Origin: Typhlomys cinereus | Lineage: Eukaryota > Chordata > Mammalia > Rodentia > Platacanthomyidae | Assembly (NCBI GenBank): GCA_023101885.1 | Contig: JALPQD010000914.1 | Coordinates: 1 to 64,000 of the forward strand | DNA length: 64,000 nt | Direction: 5' to 3' | Shown here: positions 22,480 through 32,632 of the stretch, in pieces | How positions within the stretch are numbered: position 1 is the first letter of the stretch | Layout: each line of letters starts with the position of its first letter | Translations under genes and position numbers: made by a program | The notes under the pieces: generated by a model | What the model was told of the DNA's origin: nothing | What the model saw: the letters and a program-made list of their open reading frames with translations, nothing else | Database searches by the model: none

Positions 22480-22745
22480 GTGTATGTTTGTGTGGGATGT
22501 GTGTATGCATGTTGACATGTGCGTACATGCATGTGGAGGACCAAGATTATTATAAGGAATCATTCTTGATTGTTCTTAGACCTTAATCTTTTTGAGGCAG
22601 AGTCTCTTATCTAACCCAGAGCTTGAACAGGGTCAGGCTTACTAGCCCCCTGTCTTGCTGGAATCTAGACTTTGCCTCTGCATTTTATGTGGATCTGGGG
22701 ACCTAAACTCTAGTCTTTTTCTTTGCATAGTAAGTGCTTTAACCC
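22480..22745 (-). mobile_element. B4-like SINE
   Basis: GTGTATGCATGTTGACATGT, TTTTTGAGGCAGAGTCTCTT, GCATTTTATGTGGATCTGGG and a tRNA-like end AAGTGCTTTAACCCC are in B4 order. Confidence 0.6.
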
Positions 22746-22779
22746 CAGTCTTATTTTGTGTTTTTGGAATTTTACTTGT

Positions 22780-22978
22780 GGGCTGTTGAAATAGTTCAGT
22801 GTTAAAGGTACCTATACACAAACTTATACAAACCTGTTGTCTGGAATTTAATCCCTGGAGCTCACGCGGTAGGAGGAGAGAAATGACTTCTCAGAGCTGT
22901 CCTCTGACCTCCACATGTGAACCATTACATATGTGTGCCTGAAGCCTCTCTCTTCCTGCCTCAACAGAATACTAAAAG
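22780..22978 (+). mobile_element. B2/B3-like SINE
   Basis: TGTTGAAATAGTTCAGTG, GGAATTTAATCCCTGGAGCT and GAGCTGTCCTCTGACCTCCA show a diverged copy of this class. Confidence 0.68.
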
Positions 22979-22989
22979 CCATGGTCATT

Positions 22990-23155
22990 ATGTATGTGTA
23001 TGTCATGTGTGTGTGCGGGCGCATGTGTCACTGTGTGTGGTGGCTACAGAATAACCTCGTGGAATTGGATTCTCTGTACACCTTTATGTGGGTGCCAGGG
23101 ATTTAACTCAGGCTTGGACGCCAACACCTTTATGTATTGGCCATCTCGCCAGCTG
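22990..23155 (-). mobile_element. B3-like SINE
   Basis: The TG-rich left end, then TTATGTGGGTGCCAGGGATT and TTGGCCATCTCGCCAGCTG, match the complement of a tRNA-derived SINE head. Confidence 0.55.
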
Positions 23156-23279
23156 TAATTTTTCATTTTATTTTATGTGGTGCTGGAGATCAAACCTGGT
23201 TCTCATCGATGCAAAGCATGTGTTCTGTTGAGTTACAGTCCTAGCCCCAGTGTTATCTTTCTAAAAAAAAAAATTAAAA

Positions 23280-23346
23280 ATTTTTGTGTCTGATGTGTTT
23301 TTGCAAATGTACGTGTTTAAATGTAGTGAGTGCATGTTGGTGTGTG

Positions 23347-23392
<46 letters not shown>

Positions 23393-23580
23393 GTGTCTTG
23401 GGTGTCAGTCCTTGCCTGCCACCTTGTTTGCGATAAGGTCTCTCATTTGCTGCTTGTCATTGCAGGTGTCAGATCCGTTGGCATGATGTCTGGGGAGACC
23501 TCTGTGTCTGTCTCCCGTCTTGCTATGTGAGCGTTGGGGTTTACATGGGCTCTGGGGGTTTGAAATCAGGGTCTCTTGTT
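23280..23580 (-). mobile_element. B4-like SINE with (TG)n
   Basis: A TG microsatellite at 23348-23388 is followed by GCGATAAGGTCTCTCATTTG and GTTTACATGGGCTCTGGGGG, a diverged B4 pattern. Confidence 0.5.
23348..23388 (+). repeat. (TG)n microsatellite
   Basis: A TG run of about 40 bp in a B4-like SINE. Confidence 0.95.
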
Positions 23581-24136
23581 TTCTTGTTGTTATTTTGTGT
23601 CTTCCAAGGAACTTGCTGGTCGCACAGAGTGATTGGTAGGGTCCCTGTGTGTCAGTTGCCATCTCTTCTCATCAGTCCTTCTGCCCCCTTGGATTGGCGT
23701 AGGGAAGTGGGGTAGTGGTTGACAGAGATGGGCGGATCTGAAGCTCTGTGTGCAGTACTGCTGCTGCTGCTGATCAGCCCTATGCTCTTTCTTTCATGCA
23801 TGGTTTTCAGTTTCATCTTCTGAGAAGAGTTTTAGTACCAGATAAGCCTAGGCCTATCCTGGTCCTCGACCTGCATGAGTTGGTTTGAGTCTTCGGGGAA
23901 GACAGTTGACGGCATTGGACTGTTTCTCAGTGGCTCCTACAGATGCTGCTGCCATGAACGTTCAGGTTAAAGTTTCTGTGTGGACATCTTTTTCTGCTTT
24001 CCAGGTTGTGTGCCAGAGACTGGAAAGCAGAGTCCTGCAGGGTGTGTTGTAGGCACAGATGCTTGTTGGCCCGGGAGAACCTGTGAGTCTCAGCAAGTGT
24101 GTCGCGGGCCAGGCGAGGCCTCACAGAAAGAGACGG

Positions 24137-24852
24137 ATGGAAGCCGATGGGTGGCATCTGGTGGAAGCCGATGGGTGGCATCTGGTGGGAGCCGATGGGT
24201 GGCATCTGGTGGGAGCCGATGGGTGGCATCTGGTGGGAGCCGATGGGTGGCATCTGGAAGCCGATGGGTGGCATCTGGAAGCCGATGGGTGGCATCTGGT
24301 GGGAGCCGATGGGTGGCATCTGGTGGGAGCCGATGGGTGGCATCTGGTGGGAGCCGATGGGTGGCATCTGGAAGCCGATGGGTGGCATCTGGAAGCCGAT
24401 GGGTGGCATCTGGAAGCCGATGGGTGGCATCTGGTGGGAGCCGATGGGTGGCATCTGGTGGAAGCCGATGGGTGGCATCTGGTGGGAGCCGATGGGTGGC
24501 ATCTGGTGGGAGCCGATGGGTGGCATCTGGTGGGAGCCGATGGGTGGCACCTGGAAGCCGATGGGTGGCACCTGGAAGCCGATGGGTGGCATCTGGAAGC
24601 CGATGGGTGGCACCTGGAAGCCGATGGGTGGCATCTGGAAGCCGATGGGTGGCATCTGGTGGGAGCCGATGGGTGGCATCTGGTGGGAGCCGATGGGTGG
24701 CATCTGGTGGAAGCTGATGGGTGGCATCTGGAAGCTGAGGGGTGGCATCTGGTGGAAGCTGATGGGTGGCATCTGGTGGAAGCTGATGGGTGGCATCTGG
24801 TGGAAGCTGATGGGTGGCATCTGGTGGAAGCCGATGGGTGGCATCTGGAAGC
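24137..24852 (+). repeat. Minisatellite of 24- and 21-bp units, about 31 copies
   Basis: Each unit contains GCCGATGGGTGGCATCTGG followed by either TGGGA/TGGAA (24 bp) or AA (21 bp). Both lengths are multiples of three and lack stops in several frames, so five overlapping long open frames occur across both strands; these are not genes. Two to four 24-bp units followed by two to five 21-bp units recur in blocks, suggesting duplication of groups of units. The CCGATGGG CpG has become CTGATGGG or CTGAGGGG in five units near the right end. Confidence 0.97.
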
Positions 24853-25576
24853 CAAGGGTCGGGTGTTCGCAGCTAGCCACGTGGTGCTGTCAGGGTACCC
24901 GTGACCCTAGCGAAAGGACAGAAGACCATTAGGTCAGCCATGCGTCATTCTCACATTGCTCTGGGCTCCTGGGCCAGGGCAGGTCTGACATGTGCTGTTA
25001 CAGCACATCTCTCCCTTGGTGCTGTCACGCTCTGTTGTGGATGTTTAGTGATGTCCCTCTGCCCATTACGTTGGCACAGCAACCCAAGGTGTCTGCAGAT
25101 GGCCATGGTCTGACCTTCATGCACACAGACAAACATTTATGGGATCTGATGTGGGATATGATCTACCACTGAGAGGTATTTTGAGACATCCGAAGGCCTT
25201 TCGGGTTCTGCCTTGCATGTTTTGACATGTGTCATGGAGTTATAAAGTAGTGTCACTAGCTAAGAAAACTTTAGCATTTGTCATCTGCCCATCTAGTTAG
25301 TCCCGGGGCTCTTTTGTCTCACAGTGGTCAGGGTTGTGTAATTTTTAATGGTTTTCTTAGTCAGTCTCCTTCAGTGGTGGGCTGGCCTTACATCGTGAAC
25401 TGTAGCGCTTGGAAATGGACTTTCTCTGTAGAGTCCTGTGTCTCTTTTGAGCTGGCTCACAGAGGAGTGGCAGAATCATCCTTACTCTTACAGCTCAGTG
25501 AATGTGTAGGGTTAGGTGCACCACCCTGTAGGACTGCTTGTGCCTTTCACGTGCATTTAAGACTTAAGAACCATAG

Positions 25577-25802
25577 GCTGGAAATATGGCTCAGGGGTTA
25601 AGACTGCGTCACAAACAAGGCCACTTGGAAATGGCAGCATCCTGCACTTCCCACTCTGGAAGATAGAGCCTGGGAAACCCCAGAGTGAAGCAAAAAGGAG
25701 GTAAAGCAACCCAGGGTGCTCCTGATGTCACCCTTGGACCTCCACAGGGACACACAATGCTAGCCTACACACATACGTCAAGTAAAAATAAAATAAACAT
25801 TT
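25577..25802 (+). mobile_element. Dominant tRNA-headed SINE, older subfamily, short internal deletion
   Basis: The head GGCTGGAAATATGGCTCAGG is followed by a shortened middle that lacks the box-B region. The tail motifs GCCTGGGAAACCCCAGAGTG and GGACCTCCACAGGGACACAC follow, ending AAAATAAAATAAA. Confidence 0.82.
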
Positions 25803-26244
25803 AATTGGGTTGTTTAAAAAAAAGACTTGAGAACAGATTTCAGCAGTCTTCAGATAACCTTCTGAGTGATGGTTGGTTCTTCCAGGCAGACGTAAATAAA
25901 TTTTCCATCTTCACGGTATGAAATGCAGAAGCTGGGGGCTGTGATGTGTCTGTCAGGAACCTGACTTCAGGCAGGCTGCATTAAGGACTCCTGGGAAACC
26001 GTGCGCATGCAGCCTTGTCAGCCCTTCAAGTCCGTCTGCTCTGCAGGATGCAGGCAGCAGTGCTGGATGAACGCAGGGTGGTCTGTCCTCTTCTCCCTGC
26101 TGGCTGGAGAGTCAGAAGAGACAGATTGCAGGAATCCGTTGGGACCCTCAGCCTCTGCGTCAGTTCTTTATGTCTCTGTGGAATCGTGTTAGCATTCTCA
26201 TCAGCTGTAAGTTGTGTAGTTGCGAATTTTCTGGAACTTCTGCT

Positions 26245-26350
26245 GTTCTTTTCTCTTTTGGGGAACACGGTCTCACTGTGTTGCCCAGCTGGTGTCACAC
26301 TCTGGGCTCACAGGAAGCTCCTGTGTCAGCCTCCTGGTTCACAGGCGGTA
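26245..26350 (-). mobile_element. B1-like SINE
   Basis: ACGGTCTCACTGTGTTGCCC and CTCCTGTGTCAGCCTCCTGG are the complement of 7SL-derived B1 text. Confidence 0.6.
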
Positions 26351-27429
26351 CTGTTTCGGCAAGCTCTGCACTGCCTTTCAGCTCTTGGTGCTGTGAGCAG
26401 AATAAATCTGCCTGTGAGCTGCCTCAGAAGTCCTGTCCCAGGGGAGAAGCTGCTTGTGGCCTCAGAGCAGCAGCAGGCGGAAGGAAGAAGCGACGTGGGG
26501 GGACTTCTGTTCCGAAAGTGCAGCAGTGCATGGAGGGACAGATTCTCAGGCAGATGAAGGAGTGGGCAGGGTGCTGGCCGACGGGCCACAGGGGCGGGGC
26601 CTGCACTTGGAGTCCCCTCGGCACGGGGTCCAGCAGGTGCAGAGTTGGGCTGGCTTCAGAGCTGTAGCATTGTATGCCTCACCTTTGACTTCGTTCTGTC
26701 TGAGCTTCTCAATAGTCCTCACTGTTAATAATTAATATTCCTCACAGTGAAGTCAAAGCTAATCAGGGAGAAACAGGTTTTGCCTGCAAAGTCATGAGCA
26801 GGTTGTAAGAGACGGGGACTTCTGAAGGTGTCGCACACACCTATACACTAACAGCAGCACATGCGGCGTGGGGAGAACAAGTGGCTCAGCTGTCAGAGCC
26901 CTGCAGTTACACAGCTTCTTTCAGATCTTTCCTCCAGCCACAGAAACCAGGTCACCAGAGTGGGAAGGAACCTGAATAACTGAATGTTCAGAGCTGCTTC
27001 CCAGCAGGACTGGGCAGTCTTGCCAGCTCTGCAGTGTTTTTTTTTTTACATCAGTAGTATCTAGAGGTCAAGCTCCCAGATGATGACGACCCACAGTCTT
27101 TGGCCCTGGTCAGGACAGCCAAGTAATTGATAAGAAGCCTCTGCTGCTAGCAAGGCACATGCCATAAAAAGCTAAACAATAAAGCAGAATGTTTACGTGG
27201 GAAGAAGCTTGAATAGTTGATGTTACTTTCAAAAAGCAGAGTGCAGCATTGAAGGTAAGAGTTGCAGGCCACGTCCAGAACGAGCAGTAAGCAACCAGTC
27301 AGCCGTTCTCACGTGACTACTCTGGTCTGGGGCAGCCTTGCTCTAGAAATGAGCCTGTAGCTGGCTGGTTTCAGCTCACAGTACCCCCAGCAGGGTTCCA
27401 TGTCCAGCTCTAACTTACTTTCTTTTTCC

Positions 27430-27722
27430 TTTTTTTTTTTTTTTTGTGTGTGTAGGTGTGGGTATGTATGTGTATAGGTGTATGTAGATGTATGTGGGGG
27501 TGTGTAGAAGAGGACACTGTGTATGGCTGTGAAGGCCCAAAGATGACTTCAGGGATCATCTTGGATTGCTCTGCCTCCTTCTTGCTTTGCTCTGGGGTGA
27601 TCCAGGCTCCGCCTTCCAGAGCGGGACGTATAGGCTGATGTCATTTTTGTCTGGCATTTTTATGTGGGATCTTCTTGCATGTGAGGCAGAGGCTTAAGCC
27701 CTGAGGCATCTCCCTAACCCTA
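27430..27722 (-). mobile_element. Dominant tRNA-headed SINE, older subfamily
   Basis: A T-run and TG-rich tail at the left is followed by GAGGACACTGTGTATG, ATCATCTTGGATTGCTCTGC and a decayed head ending CTGAGGCATCTCCCTAACCC. Confidence 0.78.
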
Positions 27723-27861
27723 TAACTGGGCATTGGTTTTTATGCTTTGTAGCTATTTGGAGTGACGATGGTCATTGTGTAGACATAGATTTTCATTTCT
27801 TCGTATGTTTCTATAACTGGCATTGCTGGATCACATGGTAAGGCTTCATTTTAATGCCATT

Positions 27862-28658
27862 TACATGTTGCTTAAACAAAGCACCTCGCCCAAGCAACTT
27901 AGGGGGGAGGTTTAATTGGCTCACCATTCCAGGTTGCCATCCATCGCAGTTGCCTGCTGGTTGCCGGTAAATGACATCAAATGGCTTAAGGGAACAAGGG
28001 GTTTATTTTCTCTTACAATTGCTGGTTACAGTTCTCGGTCCAGCTTGACGGGAGAGCTCACGCCAGCCAACACCAGGGCCGAGGAAACTGGCCACACCAT
28101 CACCACATAACGGCTGAGAGATGGACAATCCTTACTTGCCAGACCAGCATGTCTGGCTAAGTGAACAGAAGGATGCTGACTCTCAACCAGCTCTCCGTGA
28201 TTTATCCAGGGCCTAGTCCCACCCACCATGGGCTGGACCTTTCCCATCAGCTAGACAATCTCCTTCAGGTTTGCTCTGGGCTTAACTCAACCATCAACTC
28301 TCTACAAATGTGCCCAGAGCTTAAACCCTCAACAGTCAAGTTGACACCTGTGCCTGACTATGGTACCATCCATTGCTGAGGGGAAGTTACAGCAGCAGCA
28401 GATTGAAGCAGGTGGTCATATCACATCTAAGCAAGAGCAGAGAAACAGATAAATCAATGCATACATCCTGATGCTCAGCTCCTCATTGCTCCATGGTTCT
28501 AGATCTTCTCTCTCAAGAGTGGTTCCCTCCTGCTGTGGGCTGGGTTTATGCAGTAAAGACGTGCCTCATAGACATGTCCATGTCCACCCTTAGTCTAGAG
28601 ACTCCCTTTCAGGTGGACCTGGTGTCAGGCGGCGATTATTACAAACCACCACAGGCTT
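27862..28658 (+). mobile_element. hAT-like element interrupted by a second hAT-like element
   Basis: The left part (27862-27947) has CCCAAGCAACTTAGGGGGGA and TTTAATTGGCTCACCATTCC. The right part (28366-28658) continues with GCAGGTGGTCATATCACATC, GATGCTCAGCTCCTCATTGC and a GGCGATTATTACAAACCACC end. The two parts read as one URR1-type element once the insert at 27948-28365 is removed. Confidence 0.6.
27948..28365 (+). mobile_element. hAT-like (URR1-related) repeat, copy 2, nested
   Basis: It is collinear with copy 1 at 3550-3961 and highly similar. It is flanked by near-identical CCATCCATCGC (27938-27948) and CCATCCATTGC (28366-28376), which would contain the 8-bp duplication expected of a hAT insertion. 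It therefore landed inside the older element that surrounds it. Confidence 0.68.
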
Positions 28659-28661
28659 TTT

Positions 28662-28947
28662 TTTTTAATTATTTTTTAATTTTTAAATTTTTTTATTATT
28701 TATTCAATTGTGCATATGCATGTGTGCGTATGTGTGTGTGTGTATGTATGTGTGTGTGTAGAACCACGGACAAATTCGGAAACTACTCCGCCCTACCAGG
28801 ACCAGAAACGCAGGCTCCGCCCTACCAGGACCAGAAATGCAGCCCCCCCCCTTCCGCCTGGTGTCTATACGTAGGGTCTGGGATCCGAACTCAGGACCTT
28901 CCACCTGCAAGGCAGAGGCTTAACCGCTGAGCCATCTCTCCAGCCCC
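28662..28947 (-). mobile_element. Dominant tRNA-headed SINE, younger subfamily, with internal duplication and TSD
   Basis: It is flanked by the direct repeat AGGCTTTTT at 28653-28661 and 28948-28956. Compared with the copies at 6693 and 31108 it lacks about 60 bp of the middle. It carries a nearly perfect tandem repeat of about 29 bp beginning CTCCGCCCTACCAGGACCAG. It sits at the right edge of a hAT-like element. Confidence 0.9.
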
Positions 28948-29431
28948 AGGCTTTTTAACTATTAGAACTGTCGGCCTATGTTCAGTTATAGCTCATCCTT
29001 TCTGCCCCACCAGCTGTGCAAGGCTCTAGGTTTCCATATACCTGCCAACACTCACCATCTGTCTTTGATTACAGCCGAGCTGGCAGATACAAAGTGCTAT
29101 CTCACCGTGTTTCTCGTGTCCGTGTCCGTGATGGCTTGTGACGAGAACGTCTTCTCTCATGGGACTCGGCCGTTCCATCTCATTGTGGAGAAATGCTTAT
29201 TAAAGTGTTGACTGCTTTTCACTGGGTATTTTATTATGAAATGTAGAAGTTCTTTGTGTATTCCAGTGCAGTCCTTTGTAGAATATGTAATTTACAAGCA
29301 TTTCTCATTCTGTGATTCATTTTTTCATTTTCTCAGCATGTCCTGTGAAACAAAAGTTTTAACTTTTGATTGCATCCATTTTATTATTTGTTAAAGTTGC
29401 TTGTGTCGTTAAGTGTCGTTAAGAAGCTGTT

Positions 29432-29562
29432 GTGTGCTGGATGTAATGGTGCATGTGTGTAATTCTAGCATCTGAGAGGCCGAGACGGAGGACGATGAAT
29501 TTGAGGTCAGCCTAGGCTATACAGAATTTGTTTCATTACAAAAAGCCTCATTCCCTGGAAAA
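29432..29562 (+). mobile_element. B1-like SINE
   Basis: TGCTGGATGTAATGGTGC, GTGTAATTCTAGCATCTGAG, GAGGTCAGCCTAGGCTATAC and an end in TTTCATTACAAAAAG are B1-like and in order. Confidence 0.75.
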
Positions 29563-30911
29563 GAAACAAAGAGCTACTGTCTAAGCCAAGGTCTGGATGA
29601 CTGACTTCTGTATTTCTGTAAGAATTGGATAGCTTTGTACTTAGGTCTTAGATATATTTTGTTCACTGTTGTGAATGGTGAGTCAGGGCACATCCAGTTG
29701 TGTTATTACCAATGGTTGAAAATACTACTTTTGTCTTCATGAAATTGTTCTGGTGCCCTTGTGGAAAACTAATTCATCATAAATATAAGGTTTATTTTAA
29801 GACCTATCGATTGCATGTCTATCATTACAGTAGTATTTTATATAATTTTTATTGTTGAAAAATTATTACAGCCCAAAACAAAAGTATCAGGCATAATATA
29901 TCCGAGTCTGTATATCTTAGTATCCGTAATCGAAACCAGGTTTGTTTCTTCTTTTTGTGTGTGCCACTATGGCTGACTTGTTTTTGAAATTACACAGTCG
30001 TGTTAATATGTACAAATCCCTATAAGCAATTCTAATGAAAATGAACCTAAAAACAAAAACAAAAAACTAAATCCAACCTTTCCATATGGTGAATAATAAC
30101 CAAATCAACTCAGTAGACCTCGTAACTGACTTACAAGCATTCCATTCGTTGACATGTAAGCCACGAGGTAAAGTGAGTGTGAGGACGTCCTGACAGGCTG
30201 CATGTTCACACTGTGTTTGTGCATTGGCTGTTGCTCCTCACTGAAGTGTAGGTGTGTGTAATTACGGCATCATGGGCTGTAAGCCTGTCAGGTTGAGAGT
30301 TACTTTCCATGATGATTCAGTGGTGTAATGAGCCTGTTACTATATAAAAAACTACCCCGAATTGTAGTTTTTAAAAATTAACGAATGAATTAATTTATTT
30401 CGAGGCATAATCTTTCTTTATAGCCCAGGTTGCTTTGTAACTCTGTGTAGCCATAACCTATTGGCCGTTATGCGCTCCTGAGCGCGCAGTGTGACTCGGG
30501 CCTGGCCTAGCACCTGCTACGGTATCGGGCCCCTCCTGGGGAACTGAAGCTGTTAACACATGGGGTTGGTGGCGTCTTTCTCTGTTGCATGGTGTCTTTG
30601 TTGCTTCATCCTGGTAGCTCCAGGTGACCCAAGGCTATTGGTGGCAAAGGACCAAGTTGAGAGCTTGAGACTTCTTCCTGCCAAATGTGGAGCACGGGGT
30701 ATGAATTTCACTATGTTTTGACACAGAGTAGGGGGACATTTCTAGTCTGTGCTCATGAGTTACGACTCACAAAAGTACCATCCTTCTTCTGGACTGACTT
30801 CTGGGGCCGTAGTCAGCTGGTGCTGCCCATGGGGCAGTGCTTGAGTCCCGCTTTTCCTGTGAAGCATCTTGGATTTCTCTTCTAAGCCACGACTCCGTTT
30901 CCAGTCAGATT

Positions 30912-31092
30912 ACATGTTGCTACAGCAAATGCCTTCCCAAGGCAGCGCAGGGGAGGAGGAGTGTAATTGGCGCACAGTTCCAGGCCAGGCCCATCACTGG
31001 GGAGGGGGCTACAGCATAGGAGCTTGAAGTAGCTGGTCGCATCACACCCATAACACGGAACAGAGAGCAGTGAACCGCTGTGAGCCTGCTCG
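30912..31092 (+). mobile_element. hAT-like element, left part, split by a SINE
   Basis: GTTGCTACAGCAAATGCC, CGCACAGTTCCAGGCCAGGC and GAAGTAGCTGGTCGCATCAC follow URR1-type order. The element resumes after the SINE at 31446-31580 with GAGCCCAGGCCCAGGGAATG and AATCTAGAGAATACCTCAGG. Confidence 0.52.
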
Positions 31093-31107
31093 CTGGCTCT
31101 TTCTATC

Positions 31108-31159
31108 TTTTTTTTTTTTTTTATTCAATTGCGCATGTATGTGCGCGCGCATGTGTGTA

Positions 31160-31221
<62 letters not shown>

Positions 31222-31430
31222 ACCATGGACGAATTCGGGAACCACCATGGATGCCTCCACCTCCTCCTTGTTTACTCTGCCCCGGGATTCACAGGCTCCG
31301 CCCTACCAGGACCAGAAACGCAGGCCGCCCCCGCTTCCGCCCGGCGTCTATACGTGGGGTCTAGGATCCGAACTCAGGACCTTCCGCCTGCAAGGCAGAG
31401 GCTTAACCCCTGAGCCACCTCTCCAGCCCC
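31108..31430 (-). mobile_element. Dominant tRNA-headed SINE, younger subfamily, perfect 15-bp TSD
   Basis: This full-length copy is flanked by CTGGCTCTTTCTATC at 31093-31107 and 31431-31445. It has a (TG)n tail at about 31157-31219 and keeps many CpGs. It splits an older hAT-like element whose two halves continue at 30912-31092 and from 31446. Confidence 0.94.
31157..31219 (+). repeat. (TG)n microsatellite
   Basis: A TG run of about 60 bp, the longest in the window, forming the tail of the young SINE at 31108-31430. Confidence 0.96.
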
Positions 31431-31445
31431 CTGGCTCTTTCTATC

Positions 31446-31580
31446 CTTATGAAGCCTCGGAGCCCAGGCCCAGGGAATGGCGCCATACAGTGAGCCCTGT
31501 CTCCCATATACAGGTGGCATGCAGAGGCCAACTTTAATCTAGAGAATACCTCAGGCAGGTCAGATGCCTCCCTCCTATGT
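31446..31580 (+). mobile_element. hAT-like element, right part, split by a SINE
   Basis: CTTATGAAGCCTCGGAGCCC, CAGGGAATGGCGCCATACAG and AATCTAGAGAATACCTCAGG continue the element begun at 30912. The SINE at 31108-31430 with its 15-bp TSD lies between them. Confidence 0.5.
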
Positions 31581-32371
31581 GCAGGTTAGTGGCTACTATC
31601 CACAGGATCCCCAATGCTAATTGCTCCATTTCCCCAGAAATATTCCTTTAGTGATAGAAAGGCGTCGTTTGCTGGAGAATGTGCTTATTAGATTGAAAAT
31701 CATGAAATGAAGAAGGTAAGTTTGTGTCAGGGAAGGATTCTGTCCTTACCACCAATGAGGCCAAAATGCTGGAGAGACCAGAAGGGAAGGTCCCCTCAGT
31801 TTGGGGAGGGGAGAAAGGGATGCTCAGGTTCAGTAGCACTTCATGCCCGATACTTGGTTCTGGCGGTGTTAAACAAGCAGGAAGTGAAGGGTCTGATTCC
31901 ATGCAGGCTTCTGCGAGCACTTGTGACACATTCCGCAGTAGGGTCCCAGGTGACCAGAGGCAGAGCGAGTGAACTCCACAGGTTTTGTAACTCACAGCAG
32001 CCCGAAGTAAAGGTCAGTCTCTGCGCAGCAGTGGGCGCCAAGGGAACATCATCTCCACAGGAAGAGCTGAGAGGCTTTTCAACTGCCGGTCTGCGGCAGC
32101 CAACCAGCTCTCTGCCCAGGGAATAGTGTCAGCAGCTGTGGGCGGGGCTTCCCACTCAGCTAGCAGATCAGAGGCCTGCCTTAACGAAATAGTTCTTCAC
32201 AGGTGTGCCTGAAGGTTCACTACTTGTTAACACTTGTAACTAATTGCCACACATAACTGAAAGTCATCAGAAGTTCTTGCAGTGTTGAAAGTAAATTCTG
32301 GCATGCTTGGTTTCAGGTGCCTGGTTGTCGGCCCACCTTTTGTCATTCTACAGGCTGTTGAGGTGGTGCTG

Positions 32372-32379
32372 TGACGTCA
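32372..32379 (+). promoter_or_regulatory. CRE palindrome near an HSF2BP exon
   Basis: A perfect TGACGTCA lies 136 bp upstream of the exon at 32515. CREB/CREM-family factors bind this motif and CREM is strong in testis, but a role here is inference only. Confidence 0.2.
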
Positions 32380-32514
32380 TTGCCTACTTCCCCGTGTAGA
32401 GGTCAAGTCCTCACTCCACACGTAGCTCGTTGCCTGTCCTTAGGTCTGCGAGCCTAGACCAGGCCCTCCAGATGTTCACACGCCGTGCCTGACGCTGCGC
32501 TCTGTCTGTTGCAG

Positions 32515-32632
32515 ATGTTGCTGCCATCGCGTGTGGTCGTGAGTTCCTGGTGAGCTCCAGTCGGGTGCTCCTGGACACCATGCTGCAGCTGCTGGGGGAC
32601 CTGAAGCCCGGCCAGTGCACCAGGCTCAAAGT
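32515..32632 (+). CDS. HSF2BP: HSF2BP internal coding exon (armadillo domain)
   Basis: This 118-bp exon begins with two bases that finish the Asn codon and encodes VAAIACGREFLVSSSRVLLD through GQCTRLK plus two bases of a Val codon. It aligns with mammalian HSF2BP at about residues 193-231. The helices contain alternating Leu/Val core positions typical of armadillo-like repeats. The acceptor is CTGTTGCAG; the donor GTATGT directly follows the split Val codon (phase 2). The exon is GC-richer than its flanks. A perfect cAMP-response palindrome lies 136 bp upstream at 32372-32379, though nothing shows that it acts on this gene. Confidence 0.95.

Larger units (their letters stand above)
20863..32514 (+). 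other. HSF2BP: HSF2BP intron, phase 1, 11.65 kb
   Basis: It is bounded by GTGAGT and TTGCAG. It has a dense run of SINEs at 21.3-23.6 kb, the codon-length minisatellite at 24.14-24.85 kb, further SINEs at 25.6, 27.4, 28.7 and 31.1 kb, and hAT-like elements at 27.86-28.66 and 30.9-31.6 kb, each bearing or bordered by a younger insertion. Segments 23580-24130, 24860-25570, 25810-26250, 26350-27420, 29570-30900 and 31600-32500 look like ordinary intron without a gene. Confidence 0.9.

Noticed and set aside
23927..24932. Open frames of 244-317 codons on both strands over the 24-kb minisatellite
   Set aside because: They exist because every unit is a multiple of three and lacks stops. Five overlapping frames on two strands cannot all be genes, and the protein would be pure low-complexity repeat.
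29825..30070. Possible retroelement coding fragment in the AT-rich stretch
   Set aside because: No reverse-transcriptase or other motif is visible, and all frames have many stops.
31070..31537. 155-codon open frame, with similar frames at 6529-6969, 12611-13066 and 28493-28930
   Set aside because: All are translations of the same dominant SINE (either strand), which explains why they share residues such as APPYQDRK; they are not a gene family.
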